This document shows, piece by piece, positions 1-8,398 of a stretch of 64,000 nt of DNA. A program made the translations under genes and the position numbers. The notes below the pieces were generated by a model. That model saw only the letters and a list, made by a program, of their open reading frames with translations. It was not told the DNA's origin and ran no database searches. Source of the DNA: Planctomycetota bacterium (GTDB lineage: Bacteria > Planctomycetota > Planctomycetia > Gemmatales > Gemmataceae); the NCBI GenBank assembly GCA_003671255.1, contig QWPF01000003.1:1-64000 (forward strand), written 5' to 3'. Numbering within the stretch: position 1 is the first letter of the stretch; each line of letters begins with the position of its first letter.

Positions 1-641
1 TTAAGGAAGGAGGCACCATTGGTGTCATTACCATTCAACAAGGCAGCACCATTTAACAAGGCAGCACCATTTAACTCGGCAGCACCATTTAAGGCGGCAG
101 CACCATTTAAGGCAGGGGCAGAAATATTCATACCAAGCTGAACCATTGCAGGTTTTGATTCAGGTATTGCAGCAGCCCACCTTTGCTTGCATTCGGTTAG
201 AATTCTGCGAACTTCCTCTACATAGGTGCGGTGATCCTTGGCATCCCGCAAATCGAGGCAAAAAATAAACCGATCCTGAACTTTAACAGATCCAATGCCC
301 TTGGGTTTACTGGCTTCTTCGCCTTCCTCATCTTCGTCGTCGTTGTTGTCAGCGGGCTTGATATTGGTTTCGCCGAGTTTTCCCTGAATGCCATCCCGAT
401 CCAACAACCAATAGGCTGCCCGGGGATAAAGCCAGGAAATCACGACCATGTCGCCTTGAACGCCTTCAAGATAAAGCCTGCCAGTATGGCCTTCATGCAA
501 ATCGTAAAGCGCGGGAACTATACCTAGGTCAATGCCTGGTTCCATTAGCAAGGCTGCTGCAATTTCTTCTTCTATGGCTCTGCGATTAGGGTCTTTACCC
601 TGTGCCTGAGACAAAACCACAGTAAGTTTTTTCTGACTCAT
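1..641 (-). CDS. Unrecognised acidic-linker protein with hexapeptide tail, 3' truncated
   Basis: I do not recognise this protein. The frame opens at an ATG (641-639) one base after the stop of the GcvH-like gene and stays open to the window edge, giving 213 codons with no stop, so the C-terminus is missing. The first ~95 residues look globular (motifs LYDLHEGHTGRLYLEGVQG and VISWLYPRAAYWLLDRDG). A very acidic linker around residues 100-115 (DNNDDEDEEGEE) is followed by a second globular stretch (VQDRFIFCLDLRDAKDHRTY). The end is a repetitive xLNGAA tail. The tight coupling to a lipoyl carrier and a radical SAM protein suggests they act together, but no catalytic motif is visible and function is unknown. 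Confidence 0.7.
   Translation of the reverse strand, partial: MSQKKLTVVLSQAQGKDPNRRAIEEEIAAALLMEPGIDLGIVPALYDLHEGHTGRLYLEGVQGDMVVISWLYPRAAYWLLDRDGIQGKLGETNIKPADNNDDEDEEGEEASKPKGIGSVKVQDRFIFCLDLRDAKDHRTYVEEVRRILTECKQRWAAAIPESKPAMVQLGMNISAPALNGAAALNGAAELNGAALLNGAALLNGNDTNGASFL
42..113 (-). repeat. Four tandem 18-bp repeats coding xLNGAA hexapeptides
   Basis: Four adjacent 18-bp units (42-59, 60-77, 78-95, 96-113) share ggcagcaccatttaa and differ only in the last three bases. They lie in frame inside the minus-strand gene 1-641. On that strand they encode ALNGAA, ALNGAA, ELNGAA and LLNGAA, followed by a decayed copy (LLNGND). There are no spacers, so this is an intragenic protein repeat and not a CRISPR array. 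Confidence 0.9.
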
Positions 642-642
642 A

Positions 643-1107
643 TTAATCATCCCCAATGTTCATTTTACCTTTTAACATGCGTTGGGCTTTTTCCCAATTC
701 TCTGCAAGAAAAACATGGTAGGCGTTTGCATCCATTAAGCTATCGATAGTGCCATCCATTTCAAACAACCAGCCTTTATCGTAACCATTCACATTAATTG
801 CAGAGGGATCTGCCAAAACTTCAGGATTAAAACAAAGCACTGTTCCCTCGAGAGGGGCAAAAAGGTCCGAAACAGCTTTCGATGTTTCAATATGACCGAT
901 TTGTTCCAGCAGAGCTACTTTATCCCCTGCATTCACCTGCCAATCAAGAAAATAAACATCTTGCATGAGTTTGATGGCATAGGAAGAAAACCCAAAGCGG
1001 GTTTTTCCAGCAACAACCCTGCACCAGAAATGATTACGGGAATAATACAAATCAGCAGGCACTTCTGCCGCATACTTACCCATCATGAATTGCAAAGGCT
1101 CGCTCAT
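643..1107 (-). CDS. Glycine cleavage H-like lipoyl carrier protein
   Basis: The 154-residue product is a GcvH-family protein, a swinging-arm carrier that holds lipoate on one lysine. The lipoyl hairpin is clear: GHIETSKAVSDLFAPLEG, with Lys77 in the place of the lipoylated lysine. Length is slightly above the 125-130 residues typical of GcvH because of N- and C-terminal additions. No gcvT or gcvP gene is nearby. It sits instead between a HemW-like radical SAM gene (25 bp upstream) and an unknown gene (1 bp downstream). A role outside glycine cleavage is therefore possible, although glycine cleavage genes elsewhere in the genome cannot be excluded. The start codon has only a weak ribosome binding site. 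Confidence 0.85.
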   Translation of the reverse strand: MSEPLQFMMGKYAAEVPADLYYSRNHFWCRVVAGKTRFGFSSYAIKLMQDVYFLDWQVNAGDKVALLEQIGHIETSKAVSDLFAPLEGTVLCFNPEVLADPSAINVNGYDKGWLFEMDGTIDSLMDANAYHVFLAENWEKAQRMLKGKMNIGDD

Positions 1108-1132
1108 ACTGTATCCACAACCTTACAAAAAA

Positions 1133-2449
1133 CTAAGTGTATCGGGCATTTAAATGATCAGGTTCAAAAAATCTGGGCAACAACCTGTCTACCTGAAGCA
1201 AACCATCCATGGTGACATCGGCCGAATTTTGACCAAGTTTCAACCATCCTTCTTTTTCAAGCGACCCCCACTGAGAGTCAAACTCCTTGAATATTTGGAC
1301 CTTGAATTTATTTTCAAAGTATTCTGATTCAAGGTGTCCGGTTTTAAGCTGCAAGATCATTTCTCGGATCAACTTTTGATGCTTTGTTACGGGAAGAGCT
1401 CTGCCCAAAGGAATACTTCCCTTCTGCAATTCACCAAGATAGTTATCCCAAGCATCCAAGTTTTGCAGGTGAACCCCATTGATATGCCCAAAGGAAGCCA
1501 CGCCTGTTCCAAACATATCTGCCCCATGCCAAAGCTCATCCCGGTAAACAAATTTCATCTTCGCCTTGCTCCGAACTAAAGTGTAGGCGCTGGATATTTC
1601 GTACCCATTTTCCATCAAAGTTTCAAAAGCATATTTTACCCAAGCTCGCTTCGTGGGCCAATCAGAAACGGCCAAAGGATCAGGTTGGTCAACCTGCTTT
1701 AATTCCTTTGAAAACACGGTGTTAAAAGGCAACTCCATCTGATAAATAGTGATGCAATCAGGTGCAATTTCAATTGTTTTCTTGATGCAATCTTTCCAGT
1801 TTTCTGTGGTTTCACCCACCATACCTGCAATGAGATCAATATTTATCAGGGGAAAATTCAGCTCCCGTGCCCAAGTGTATGCCTTAACTATTTCGGCCGA
1901 ATGATGGGCCCTGCCATTCGATTCAAGAATCTCATCATTAAAATTCTCAACCCCCAAGCTTAAGCGCGTGACGCCCATCTCCTTAAGCGCTGCGAGCTTA
2001 TGTTGCTGAAGAGTACCTGGCTCGCATTCGAAAGTAACTTCTCTAGCCCCATTCCAAGTAAAAGAGTTTTTTATGCCATTAAAAAGTTTTTCGAGCTGAT
2101 TAACACTCAAATAGGAAGGAGTGCCTCCACCAAAATAAACGAAGTCAAGATCTCTGCCGCCACGCACAGGCAATTGGGAACAAAGGGCAATTTCTTGGAT
2201 AAGCGCATCAAGGTAATTATCGACATCCTTGGCGTTTTTATCGGTATAAACCCTAAAGTAACAAAATTTACAGCGTTTCCTGCAAAAAGGAATGTGCGCA
2301 TAAAGCCCCAGAGGCGTGCCCGCTTCTGGCGCAGAGTTTAAAACCTTCTGGGCCTCTGATAAAAAAGAAGGCTTCCAAAAGGAAAAAGGAGGGTAGTTGG
2401 CTACAAAATAATTACCCAACTCGGTTTTTTCACTGGAGGGATCGCTCAT
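1133..2449 (-). CDS. HemW/HemN-like radical SAM protein
   Basis: This 438-residue protein belongs to the coproporphyrinogen III dehydrogenase-like radical SAM family (HemN/HemW). The 4Fe-4S motif is CxxxCxxC at Cys56, Cys60 and Cys63 (HIPFCRKRCKFCYF), followed by the glycine-rich SAM-binding stretch FVYFGGGTPSYLS and the family motif EVTFECEPGT. True HemN has one more cysteine directly after the cluster (CxxxCxxCxC). Here the next residues are Tyr-Phe, so a heme chaperone (HemW-like) or another radical SAM role is more likely than coproporphyrinogen oxidation. It is the first gene of a minus-strand operon with the GcvH-like carrier and the gene at the left edge. Confidence 0.85.
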   Translation of the reverse strand: MSDPSSEKTELGNYFVANYPPFSFWKPSFLSEAQKVLNSAPEAGTPLGLYAHIPFCRKRCKFCYFRVYTDKNAKDVDNYLDALIQEIALCSQLPVRGGRDLDFVYFGGGTPSYLSVNQLEKLFNGIKNSFTWNGAREVTFECEPGTLQQHKLAALKEMGVTRLSLGVENFNDEILESNGRAHHSAEIVKAYTWARELNFPLINIDLIAGMVGETTENWKDCIKKTIEIAPDCITIYQMELPFNTVFSKELKQVDQPDPLAVSDWPTKRAWVKYAFETLMENGYEISSAYTLVRSKAKMKFVYRDELWHGADMFGTGVASFGHINGVHLQNLDAWDNYLGELQKGSIPLGRALPVTKHQKLIREMILQLKTGHLESEYFENKFKVQIFKEFDSQWGSLEKEGWLKLGQNSADVTMDGLLQVDRLLPRFFEPDHLNARYT

Positions 2450-2600
2450 GAATCAAATTTCCCGGCTCGTTTCATAAATTATTATTCTAATATAATCTAC
2501 CACTAATCCACACTATCTTTCTCAAAAACCGTAAGTAAATCAAACTTTTTACAATCTAATGTTTGAAGTTTAAATCGCAATCGCTAAACTTAGAAGATAA

Positions 2601-2683
2601 GCCGAAGTGGCGGAATGGCAGACGCGCCGGACTCAAAATCCGGTACCCTCAAAGGTGTGTGGGTTCAAGTCCCACCTTCGGTA
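2601..2683 (+). tRNA. tRNA-Leu (CAA)
   Basis: A class II tRNA of 83 nt. The acceptor GCCGAAG pairs with CTTCGGT (G1:U72 wobble) and the discriminator is A. The anticodon loop CTCAAAA is closed by CCGGA/TCCGG and gives CAA. A long variable arm precedes the T arm GTGGG-TTCAAGT-CCCAC. CCA is not encoded. Confidence 0.93.
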
Positions 2684-2731
2684 CTATTCATTTAGACATC
2701 ATTTTATGTTGTTTTCCGGTCATTATCACTT

Positions 2732-4090
2732 ATGAAGTGGAAACCAAAAACCTGTAAAGTTGAAACTCTTGGTTGTAAAGTCAACCAATATGAGTCGCAA
2801 TATTTTAGGGAAATGCTCGAACTTAATGGCGTAGTCGAAGCTTTAGATAACGAAACCCCCGATCTTTGCATCATCAACACCTGCACCGTCACCCATGATG
2901 CAGACGCCAAAGGCAGAACATTAATTCGGAAAATCCACTCCCGAAACCCAAATACCAAAATCCTAGTAACGGGATGCTACGCAGAACGCGACCCCAAAAG
3001 CATTGCAAATATCGATGGGGTATCAAGCGTAATCGGTAACAAAGAATCCTTCCTTTCATCGCTTGCAGAATTTGGCATCGACCAACGCCCCTTAAACATT
3101 ACCCGATTTGATGACCACCAAAGGGCCTTTGTCAAAGTTCAAGACGGGTGCCTTTTAAATTGTAGTTACTGCATTATTCCATCCGTAAGGCCTGCCCTCA
3201 TCAGCAGAAAACCCGAGCTAATCCTTGCAGAAATTGCAGACCTTCAGCTTTCGGGTTATCAGGAAATAGTTCTTACCGGCATCCATTTAGGCCATTACGG
3301 TATCGATCTAAGTAAAGGTAAAGAAAAAAGCGAATGGTGCAGACTATGGCACCTGCTCGAAAAAATAAGTTTAAGATTCCCCAACCTAAGAATTCGCCTA
3401 AGCAGCATCGAGGCAGCAGAAGCTCGAGATGATCTGATCGAGGTAATGAAAACTCATCCCTTGGTCGCTCCTCACTTTCATTTATGCCTACAAAGCGGCT
3501 CAGACGAAATTCTGCGTCAAATGCGCAGGCGTTATTCAAGGCAGGGTTTTATCGATCGATGTGAACGCATTTCAAGTGCTTTGGATAGGCCGGGGTTTTC
3601 AACCGACATTATTATTGGATTTCCTGGAGAAACCGATGCCGATTTTGAATCCACCTGCGAATTAGCGCAAAAAATCGGGTTCTTTAAAATGCATTTGTTC
3701 CCTTACAGCCCGAGGGAAGGAACGCCCGCAGCATCCTTAAAAGACCCAGTTCCCGCACCGGTAAAACTGCAAAGACGAAAAATATTAGAGCAAATCGAAC
3801 AAGAGAACCTGCAAAAATACCAACAGCGCCTCTTGGGAATTAATGAACACATACTTGTTGAATCAAAATCGGTAAAAAGATCAGGCTGGGTGGAAGGCAC
3901 CTCCTCACGCGGAATTCGGGTAATGCTACCCGGTATGATTGAAGCAGTACGCCGTAAGATGATCCCAGTAAAAATAACAGGCATTTATCAAGGTATGCTT
4001 GAAGCTGAACCACTTCCCTATCAAGAAACAGACGAATTAATTCTGCTTCCAGCAAAACAAAGAATGCCCCTTGCATTAATCTCTGTATAA
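2732..4090 (+). CDS. mtaB: tRNA t6A37 methylthiotransferase MtaB
   Basis: MtaB converts t6A to ms2t6A at position 37 of tRNAs that read ANN codons. The 452 residues match the family length. The N-terminal UPF0004 domain has its three cluster cysteines at Cys15 (ETLGCKVNQYES), Cys51 (NTCTVT) and Cys82 (GCYAE). The radical SAM CxxxCxxC is Cys140, Cys144 and Cys147 (VQDGCLLNCSYCIIP). A TRAM-like RNA-binding domain fills the C-terminus from about residue 385. The N-terminal signature KVETLGCKVNQYES separates MtaB from MiaB and RimO. It lies 48 bp downstream of tRNA-Leu. Confidence 0.92.
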   Translation: MKWKPKTCKVETLGCKVNQYESQYFREMLELNGVVEALDNETPDLCIINTCTVTHDADAKGRTLIRKIHSRNPNTKILVTGCYAERDPKSIANIDGVSSVIGNKESFLSSLAEFGIDQRPLNITRFDDHQRAFVKVQDGCLLNCSYCIIPSVRPALISRKPELILAEIADLQLSGYQEIVLTGIHLGHYGIDLSKGKEKSEWCRLWHLLEKISLRFPNLRIRLSSIEAAEARDDLIEVMKTHPLVAPHFHLCLQSGSDEILRQMRRRYSRQGFIDRCERISSALDRPGFSTDIIIGFPGETDADFESTCELAQKIGFFKMHLFPYSPREGTPAASLKDPVPAPVKLQRRKILEQIEQENLQKYQQRLLGINEHILVESKSVKRSGWVEGTSSRGIRVMLPGMIEAVRRKMIPVKITGIYQGMLEAEPLPYQETDELILLPAKQRMPLALISV

Positions 4091-4237
4091 AATCTGCCTA
4101 TACAATTCCCTTTTTTAATGCCCGACGATTTTATAATTAAATTCGCCGTAAGTATTCCCTGCTTGACATTAGTAATGACTGGGCTAAATTAATAGAAGAG
4201 AATAATTTAACGCCATTGATCCGACCGGAGATTTCCC

Positions 4238-4597
4238 ATGAGCCAATTCAAATTTATGAGTTACGAAAGACAGGGTGATGGCCTCTGTCTAAGGTTTAAG
4301 AATTTAAGACCTTCCGAACTCGAGATCCAAGACTCATTTCAAGAAATCAAAAAGATCATAGCCGATGAAAAAGCCAACAAGGTTGCACTTAGCCTTGGGC
4401 CCAACATGGAATGCATGTACAGTGTGTTTCTCGGGAAAATAATCTCCCTACAAAGGCAATTAAATGAATTAGGCGGTAAGCTTGCTGTTTGCCATGTCAG
4501 CCCACAGGTAAAATCTATATTTGCAGCATGCAAATTGGATGACCGGTTTTGTTTCACCGAAGATTTTCCAAGCGCACTGCTAGCCCTGAACAAGTAA
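4238..4597 (+). CDS. STAS-domain protein (anti-sigma antagonist-like)
   Basis: The 119-residue product is a single STAS domain. The second half has the typical run of a central helix and strand (QRQLNELGGKLAVCHVSPQV) followed by IFAACKLDDRF. The segment where phosphorylatable antagonists carry D-S-S/T-G-L reads MYSVFLGK, so one serine is in about the right place but the context is divergent. It may act in partner-switching regulation or as a structural STAS protein. No anti-sigma kinase gene is nearby. A GGAG ribosome binding site precedes the ATG. Confidence 0.7.
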   Translation: MSQFKFMSYERQGDGLCLRFKNLRPSELEIQDSFQEIKKIIADEKANKVALSLGPNMECMYSVFLGKIISLQRQLNELGGKLAVCHVSPQVKSIFAACKLDDRFCFTEDFPSALLALNK

Positions 4598-4600
4598 GCA

Positions 4601-6037
4601 TCAGACTTTAACTGATTGCCACTTTCCAGAGCCAAACCTGTAAATCAGTAATATTCCCCGTACAAACAAATCGATAAACATAGCCAACCAAGCCCCGAGT
4701 AAGCCCAAAGCCAACTCGGGGAAAAAGATATCGTCTGATGGATTTCTTGCAAACAGGAATGCAGCAGGAATCCTTAGAAGAAAAAATCCAATGCAAGTAT
4801 AAAGCACGGGCACCCGAGTATCCCCCGCGCCCCTCAGCGCTGAAGTCATGATGATGCAAGAAGCCAGAAAAGGCATCGCAAAAGCTATTAACCTAAGTAC
4901 CGGCGCGCCAATCCGAACTATTTCAGCTTGAGCAGGATCAGGGCAAAAAACCAAGAACATAGCATCCGCAAAGAAAAAAAACAGCCCTCCCATGATCGAC
5001 ATGAATACAGCGCCCAAACCATAGGCTGTCCATGCACAACGGCTTGCCTCGTTTGGCAGCCCCGCTCCAAGGTTTAAACCCACAAGTGCAGTGGCTGCTG
5101 TGCCAAATGCAGCACCAGAAAGATACCCCAACGCTTCCCATCCCAATGCTATTCCATGCGCACCACCTGATGCCTCACCCAATCGATTGATAATCGCCAA
5201 GAATACAAACTGCCCTACGCCAATACCAAGGCTGTCAACCCCTGCGGGCAGACTCACCCTAAGTAACCTTCGAATCAATTCAAAATTTAATTTTTCTTTC
5301 CAATCCCATTGAAGCGAGGAAGTTCCCCTTAATAACAAGAACATAACTAAGAGACTTCCAGAAGCATGACTTATCGAAGTACCAAGAGCTATACCCGGGA
5401 AACCAAGCTGAACTATTCCCAGAAATCCCGTTGCAAGAATAAAAGATAAAGGAATGTTAAGCACGGTTACAAAACCAAGCACCATCAACCCTGTAAGTGT
5501 ATTTCCAGCCCCAACCATGCAAGCAATACCTGCAGCTTCCATCATTTGAAAGGGAAGCAGGATGAAGATATTAAAAAGAAAGCCATAAGCTTCTTGCGCA
5601 GCAACCCCCTGAAGCCCGATGAGGGACAAAATAAAGGGTACAAAAGTAATGGCAAGAATACTCGCAAGCAAGCCAAACAAAAACGCAAGAAGCAGGGATT
5701 GATGCACGACTTTGGATGCGGATTTAAAATCTCCCGCCCCGACAAATCGTGCAATTAGAGCGGTACTACCCACGGTAACAAGAACGCTATAACTAGAAAT
5801 CAGCCAAGAGAAGTATTGGCCTGTGGTTTGAGCAGATTGAATTGAAAGGTGTGAGGAAGAATCGCCAAGCAAAAATCTACCTGCGATAAAACGATCCCAT
5901 AGATTGATGATCAAATGAAGAAATTGAAGTATCAAAGCGGGCCAAGCCAGATAAAAAACTTTTAGCAGGGTGGACTTGCTTGGATCGGTGTAAAAGCTGT
6001 GCTTTACAACAGGATTTACTACTGCTGAACCACCCAT
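4601..6037 (-). CDS. MATE-family efflux transporter
   Basis: This 478-residue integral membrane protein belongs to the MATE (NorM/DinF-like) exporter family, which extrudes cationic or xenobiotic compounds using Na+ or H+ gradients. About 12 hydrophobic segments are visible, arranged as two related halves (WPALILQFLHLIINLWDRF near the start and VSLPAGVDSLGIGVGQF after the midpoint). Family features include ALIARFVGAGD and GAGDTRVPVLY. The start is supported by an AAAGGAG site 4 bp upstream. The first 19 bp overlap the end of the S4-domain gene upstream, so the two genes are probably co-transcribed. The substrate cannot be inferred. Confidence 0.88.
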   Translation of the reverse strand: MGGSAVVNPVVKHSFYTDPSKSTLLKVFYLAWPALILQFLHLIINLWDRFIAGRFLLGDSSSHLSIQSAQTTGQYFSWLISSYSVLVTVGSTALIARFVGAGDFKSASKVVHQSLLLAFLFGLLASILAITFVPFILSLIGLQGVAAQEAYGFLFNIFILLPFQMMEAAGIACMVGAGNTLTGLMVLGFVTVLNIPLSFILATGFLGIVQLGFPGIALGTSISHASGSLLVMFLLLRGTSSLQWDWKEKLNFELIRRLLRVSLPAGVDSLGIGVGQFVFLAIINRLGEASGGAHGIALGWEALGYLSGAAFGTAATALVGLNLGAGLPNEASRCAWTAYGLGAVFMSIMGGLFFFFADAMFLVFCPDPAQAEIVRIGAPVLRLIAFAMPFLASCIIMTSALRGAGDTRVPVLYTCIGFFLLRIPAAFLFARNPSDDIFFPELALGLLGAWLAMFIDLFVRGILLIYRFGSGKWQSVKV

Positions 6038-6258
6038 GTTTCTCCTTTAAGAAGACCAAACTTATCATTGGGATGAAGGGTAAAGCCCGGGGCGGTGACA
6101 ACCTGCCCGTTAACTTGGATTTGCCCCTCTTTAACCAAGAATTTAGATTGGCCCCCGGTACCCCCAATACCCGCTTTTTTCACCGCCTGGGCCAATGAAA
6201 TTGACTCGGTGGAAAGTTGCAATATCTTGTCACTTTTTCCTTCAGCTTGCTTATCCAT
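6019..6258 (-). CDS. S4-domain RNA-binding protein (YbcJ/YaaA-like)
   Basis: A small single-domain S4 protein of 79 residues if it starts at the ATG at 6258, which has a GGAG site six bases upstream. Upstream GTG/ATG starts at 6279/6276 are less likely. The S4 signature is SLAQAVKKAGIGGTGGQSKF followed by VKEGQIQVNGQVVTAPGFTL. Such small S4 proteins bind structured RNA, and relatives of YbcJ and YaaA are linked to ribosome or DNA metabolism. The exact role is unknown. The gene overlaps the MATE gene by 19 bp. Confidence 0.82.
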   Translation of the reverse strand: MDKQAEGKSDKILQLSTESISLAQAVKKAGIGGTGGQSKFLVKEGQIQVNGQVVTAPGFTLHPNDKFGLLKGETWVVQQ

Positions 6259-6360
6259 GAAATTCTCCAATGCCATCACTCAAAAATTAGGTATTATTAC
6301 ATTAGGCCAAATTGTAATTAAGGCCCCTGTCCCGACCATAAAACTTTGGGAACCCTTGCA

Positions 6361-7287
6361 ATGAATGATATTATCAAAGAAATCCAAGAACTAAAAAAAC
6401 AAAAAAAAGCTACGATTCTAGCTCATTACTATCAAGAAGGGGAAATCCAAGAAATCGCTGACTTCAATGGCGATTCTCTGGCTCTTGCCCGAGCAGCAAC
6501 CAAGGTGGAAACCCCCATCATTGTTTTTTGTGGTGTTCATTTCATGGCCGAAACAGCAAAAATTCTTAATTCTGCAAAAAAAGTATTACTCCCAGACCTT
6601 CAAGCCGGGTGCTCTCTCGCAGACAGTTGCCCTGCAGACAAATTGGCTAGGTACCAGGAAATGCTTCGAATCAATGGCAGAAAGTTCCAGACTGTAACTT
6701 ATATCAACAGTACTGCCGCTGTTAAAAGCCTTTGCGATTGGGTGGTGACCTCGGGGAATGCCGAATCGATTGTTAAGAAAGTGCCCTCAGATATGGAAAT
6801 TCTTTTTGTCCCCGACAGGCACCTTGGGCAATATCTGGAAGAAGTAACAGGCAGGAAAATGATTCTTTGGGATGGTGCATGCATGGTGCATGAAATTTTC
6901 AGTTTGGGCGACCTTTTGGCGATGAAGAAAAAGCTGCCCAGCTCCATGGTGCTTGCGCATCCAGAGTGCCCTGCTAATATCCGGGCTTATAGCGAATTTG
7001 TTGGTGGTACCGAAGCCATGCTAAATAAAATTGCAACTTTCAAAACCCCTACGGATTTCATAGTTGCAACGGAACCGAACATGATGTGGCAAATGCAAAA
7101 CCGTTACCCGCAGCACCGTTATCACCCGGTACCAGGGATAACCTGTGCCTGCAATAAATGCCCGCACATGGGTAGAAACACATTGGAAAAGCTAAGGGAT
7201 TGCCTAATAAACGAGTCGCCTGAAATTGTTTGGGATCCTTGTTTTGATCGAGCCAAGGAAGTATTAACCCGCAGTCTTTTAAATTAA
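6361..7287 (+). CDS. nadA: Quinolinate synthase NadA
   Basis: NadA condenses iminoaspartate with dihydroxyacetone phosphate to quinolinate in de novo NAD synthesis, using a 4Fe-4S cluster. From the ATG at 6361 the protein has 308 residues, the usual length of the short NadA class. The three cluster cysteines fit Cys84 ([10 protein letters not shown]), Cys174 (WDGACMVHE) and Cys267 ([13 protein letters not shown]). The N-terminal [15 protein letters not shown] and the HPECPAN motif are typical. The frame could also start at a TTG at 6346. Neither start has a good Shine-Dalgarno site and I prefer the ATG. nadB and nadC are not in the window. Confidence 0.95.
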   Translation: MNDIIKEIQELKKQKKATILAHYYQEGEIQEIADFNGDSLALARAATKVETPIIVFCGVHFMAETAKILNSAKKVLLPDLQAGCSLADSCPADKLARYQEMLRINGRKFQTVTYINSTAAVKSLCDWVVTSGNAESIVKKVPSDMEILFVPDRHLGQYLEEVTGRKMILWDGACMVHEIFSLGDLLAMKKKLPSSMVLAHPECPANIRAYSEFVGGTEAMLNKIATFKTPTDFIVATEPNMMWQMQNRYPQHRYHPVPGITCACNKCPHMGRNTLEKLRDCLINESPEIVWDPCFDRAKEVLTRSLLN

Positions 7288-7302
7288 GAAAGCATTGCTT
7301 CC

Positions 7303-8049
7303 ATGCAACCTGTACCTTCAAGATTCCTTATTCGGCTTGCACGAAAGTGCCTGAATCACCCTGGAGTACCCTTGGCCAAGGGAGATGCATTATTAGACCT
7401 ATCCAGCGAATATACCCTTGCTAATTTATCTGGTTTGGATGGGCAGGAAGAATTCGCAGAGATGCGGATGTGTTGGAATGCCCAAGGGTTGGGATTTCAA
7501 GCCACCATCAAGGGCAAAAAGCAACCCCCAGAAGGCGACCAAACCCGACCTAGAAGCTCCGATGGTATTACTCTTTGGCTTGACACCCGCGACTCAAGAT
7601 CAAGCCACAGGGCCACCCGATACTGCCATCAATTCCATTTTCTTGCATCGGGGGCAGGGCCGGATCGAGAAGACCCATGCTTCGTTCAATCGAAAATTCA
7701 CAGAGCCTTGCAGGATGCGCCTTTTTGCACTCCAAGTGAAATCATGTTTCGATGCACCAACGAACCAGGTGGTTATTTCATGGAAGCCTTTTTACCATCG
7801 CAAGCACTTGCTGGTTATGACTCAGAGGAATGCCCTAGATTAGGCGTTTGTATTCAGGTGCATGATAGGGAGTTGGGCAACCAGATATACGACAGCACCT
7901 TGGATTTCCCTTTTTCGGAAGATCCAAGTTTATGGAGCCAAATGATATTGGTTCAACCTGATCAGGATGAAAAGACAACTAAGAAGAAGGCAGGGAGAAC
8001 TTTAACTTCTAAAGCTGAAAAATCAAGCAGAAAAAAAACCGAACCCTAA
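7303..8049 (+). CDS. CBM9/DOMON-like beta-sandwich protein
   Basis: The 248-residue protein has no signal peptide. Residues ~25-215 resemble the carbohydrate-binding family 9/DOMON-type sandwich: [20 protein letters not shown], then [27 protein letters not shown] and [14 protein letters not shown], the core pattern of these domains in planctomycetes. The last ~30 residues are a lysine-rich tail ([20 protein letters not shown]) that may bind nucleic acid or simply be disordered. It starts 15 bp after nadA and is probably co-transcribed. Its stop overlaps the infA stop by four bases in convergent orientation. Ligand and role are unknown. Confidence 0.55.
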   Translation: MQPVPSRFLIRLARKCLNHPGVPLAKGDALLDLSSEYTLANLSGLDGQEEFAEMRMCWNAQGLGFQATIKGKKQPPEGDQTRPRSSDGITLWLDTRDSRSSHRATRYCHQFHFLASGAGPDREDPCFVQSKIHRALQDAPFCTPSEIMFRCTNEPGGYFMEAFLPSQALAGYDSEECPRLGVCIQVHDRELGNQIYDSTLDFPFSEDPSLWSQMILVQPDQDEKTTKKKAGRTLTSKAEKSSRKKTEP

Positions 8050-8306
8050 AGCCCTTCCTCTGCTGCTTCTGCATCCAGCTTCGCACGAAGTGGCCCACGG
8101 TAGGTGATTCTTCCTTTCGATAGATCGTAAGGAGATATTGCAATCGTTACTATGTCGCCAGGTAGGATTCTGATAAAGTTTTTACGGATTTTGCCAGCAA
8201 TATGCGCAACCAATTCATGCCCATTATCAAGTTTTACCTTAAATTGAGTATTTGCGAGGGCAGCCGTAACCTTGCCCTGAACCAACATCGCTTCTTCTTT
8301 TGCCAT
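8046..8306 (-). CDS. infA: Translation initiation factor IF-1
   Basis: IF-1 binds the ribosomal A site during initiation. The 86-residue product has the single OB fold ([51 protein letters not shown]) plus an acidic C-terminal tail of about 14 residues not seen in the 72-residue E. coli protein. The start at 8306 is set by GGGAGAG upstream. The frame extends further upstream but that part is not IF-1-like. infA usually lies between map and rpmJ. Here it stands alone about 45 kb from that place, directly behind the transaldolase terminator. Confidence 0.95.
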   Translation of the reverse strand: MAKEEAMLVQGKVTAALANTQFKVKLDNGHELVAHIAGKIRKNFIRILPGDIVTIAISPYDLSKGRITYRGPLRAKLDAEAAEEGL

Positions 8307-8349
8307 TAAAACTCTCCCAAGCCAAAAATATAAACCAAAACGAACACTT

Positions 8350-8382
8350 AAAAAATAAAGAGGGTTCACAAAGAACCCTCTT
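8350..8382 (-). terminator. Intrinsic terminator of transaldolase gene
   Basis: AAGAGGGTTC (8358-8367) pairs perfectly with GAACCCTCTT (8373-8382) around a 5-base loop. Read on the minus strand the stem is followed by TATTTTTT. It ends 17 bp downstream of the transaldolase stop and only ~45 bp upstream of the infA start. Confidence 0.85.
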
Positions 8383-8398
8383 CAAAAACAAAGCAGCA

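Noticed and set aside
42-113. Possible CRISPR array or intergenic repeat
   Set aside because: Units are contiguous 18-mers without spacers, in frame in an open minus-strand gene, and they encode a regular hexapeptide.
2491-2496. TATAAT box upstream of tRNA-Leu
   Set aside because: A perfect -10 box, but no acceptable -35 at 16-18 bp and the distance to the tRNA is over 100 bp in an AT-rich stretch; left out as a promoter call.
5546-5758. Lysine-rich plus-strand frame inside the MATE gene
   Set aside because: It is the antisense shadow of hydrophobic membrane helices and has no initiation signal.
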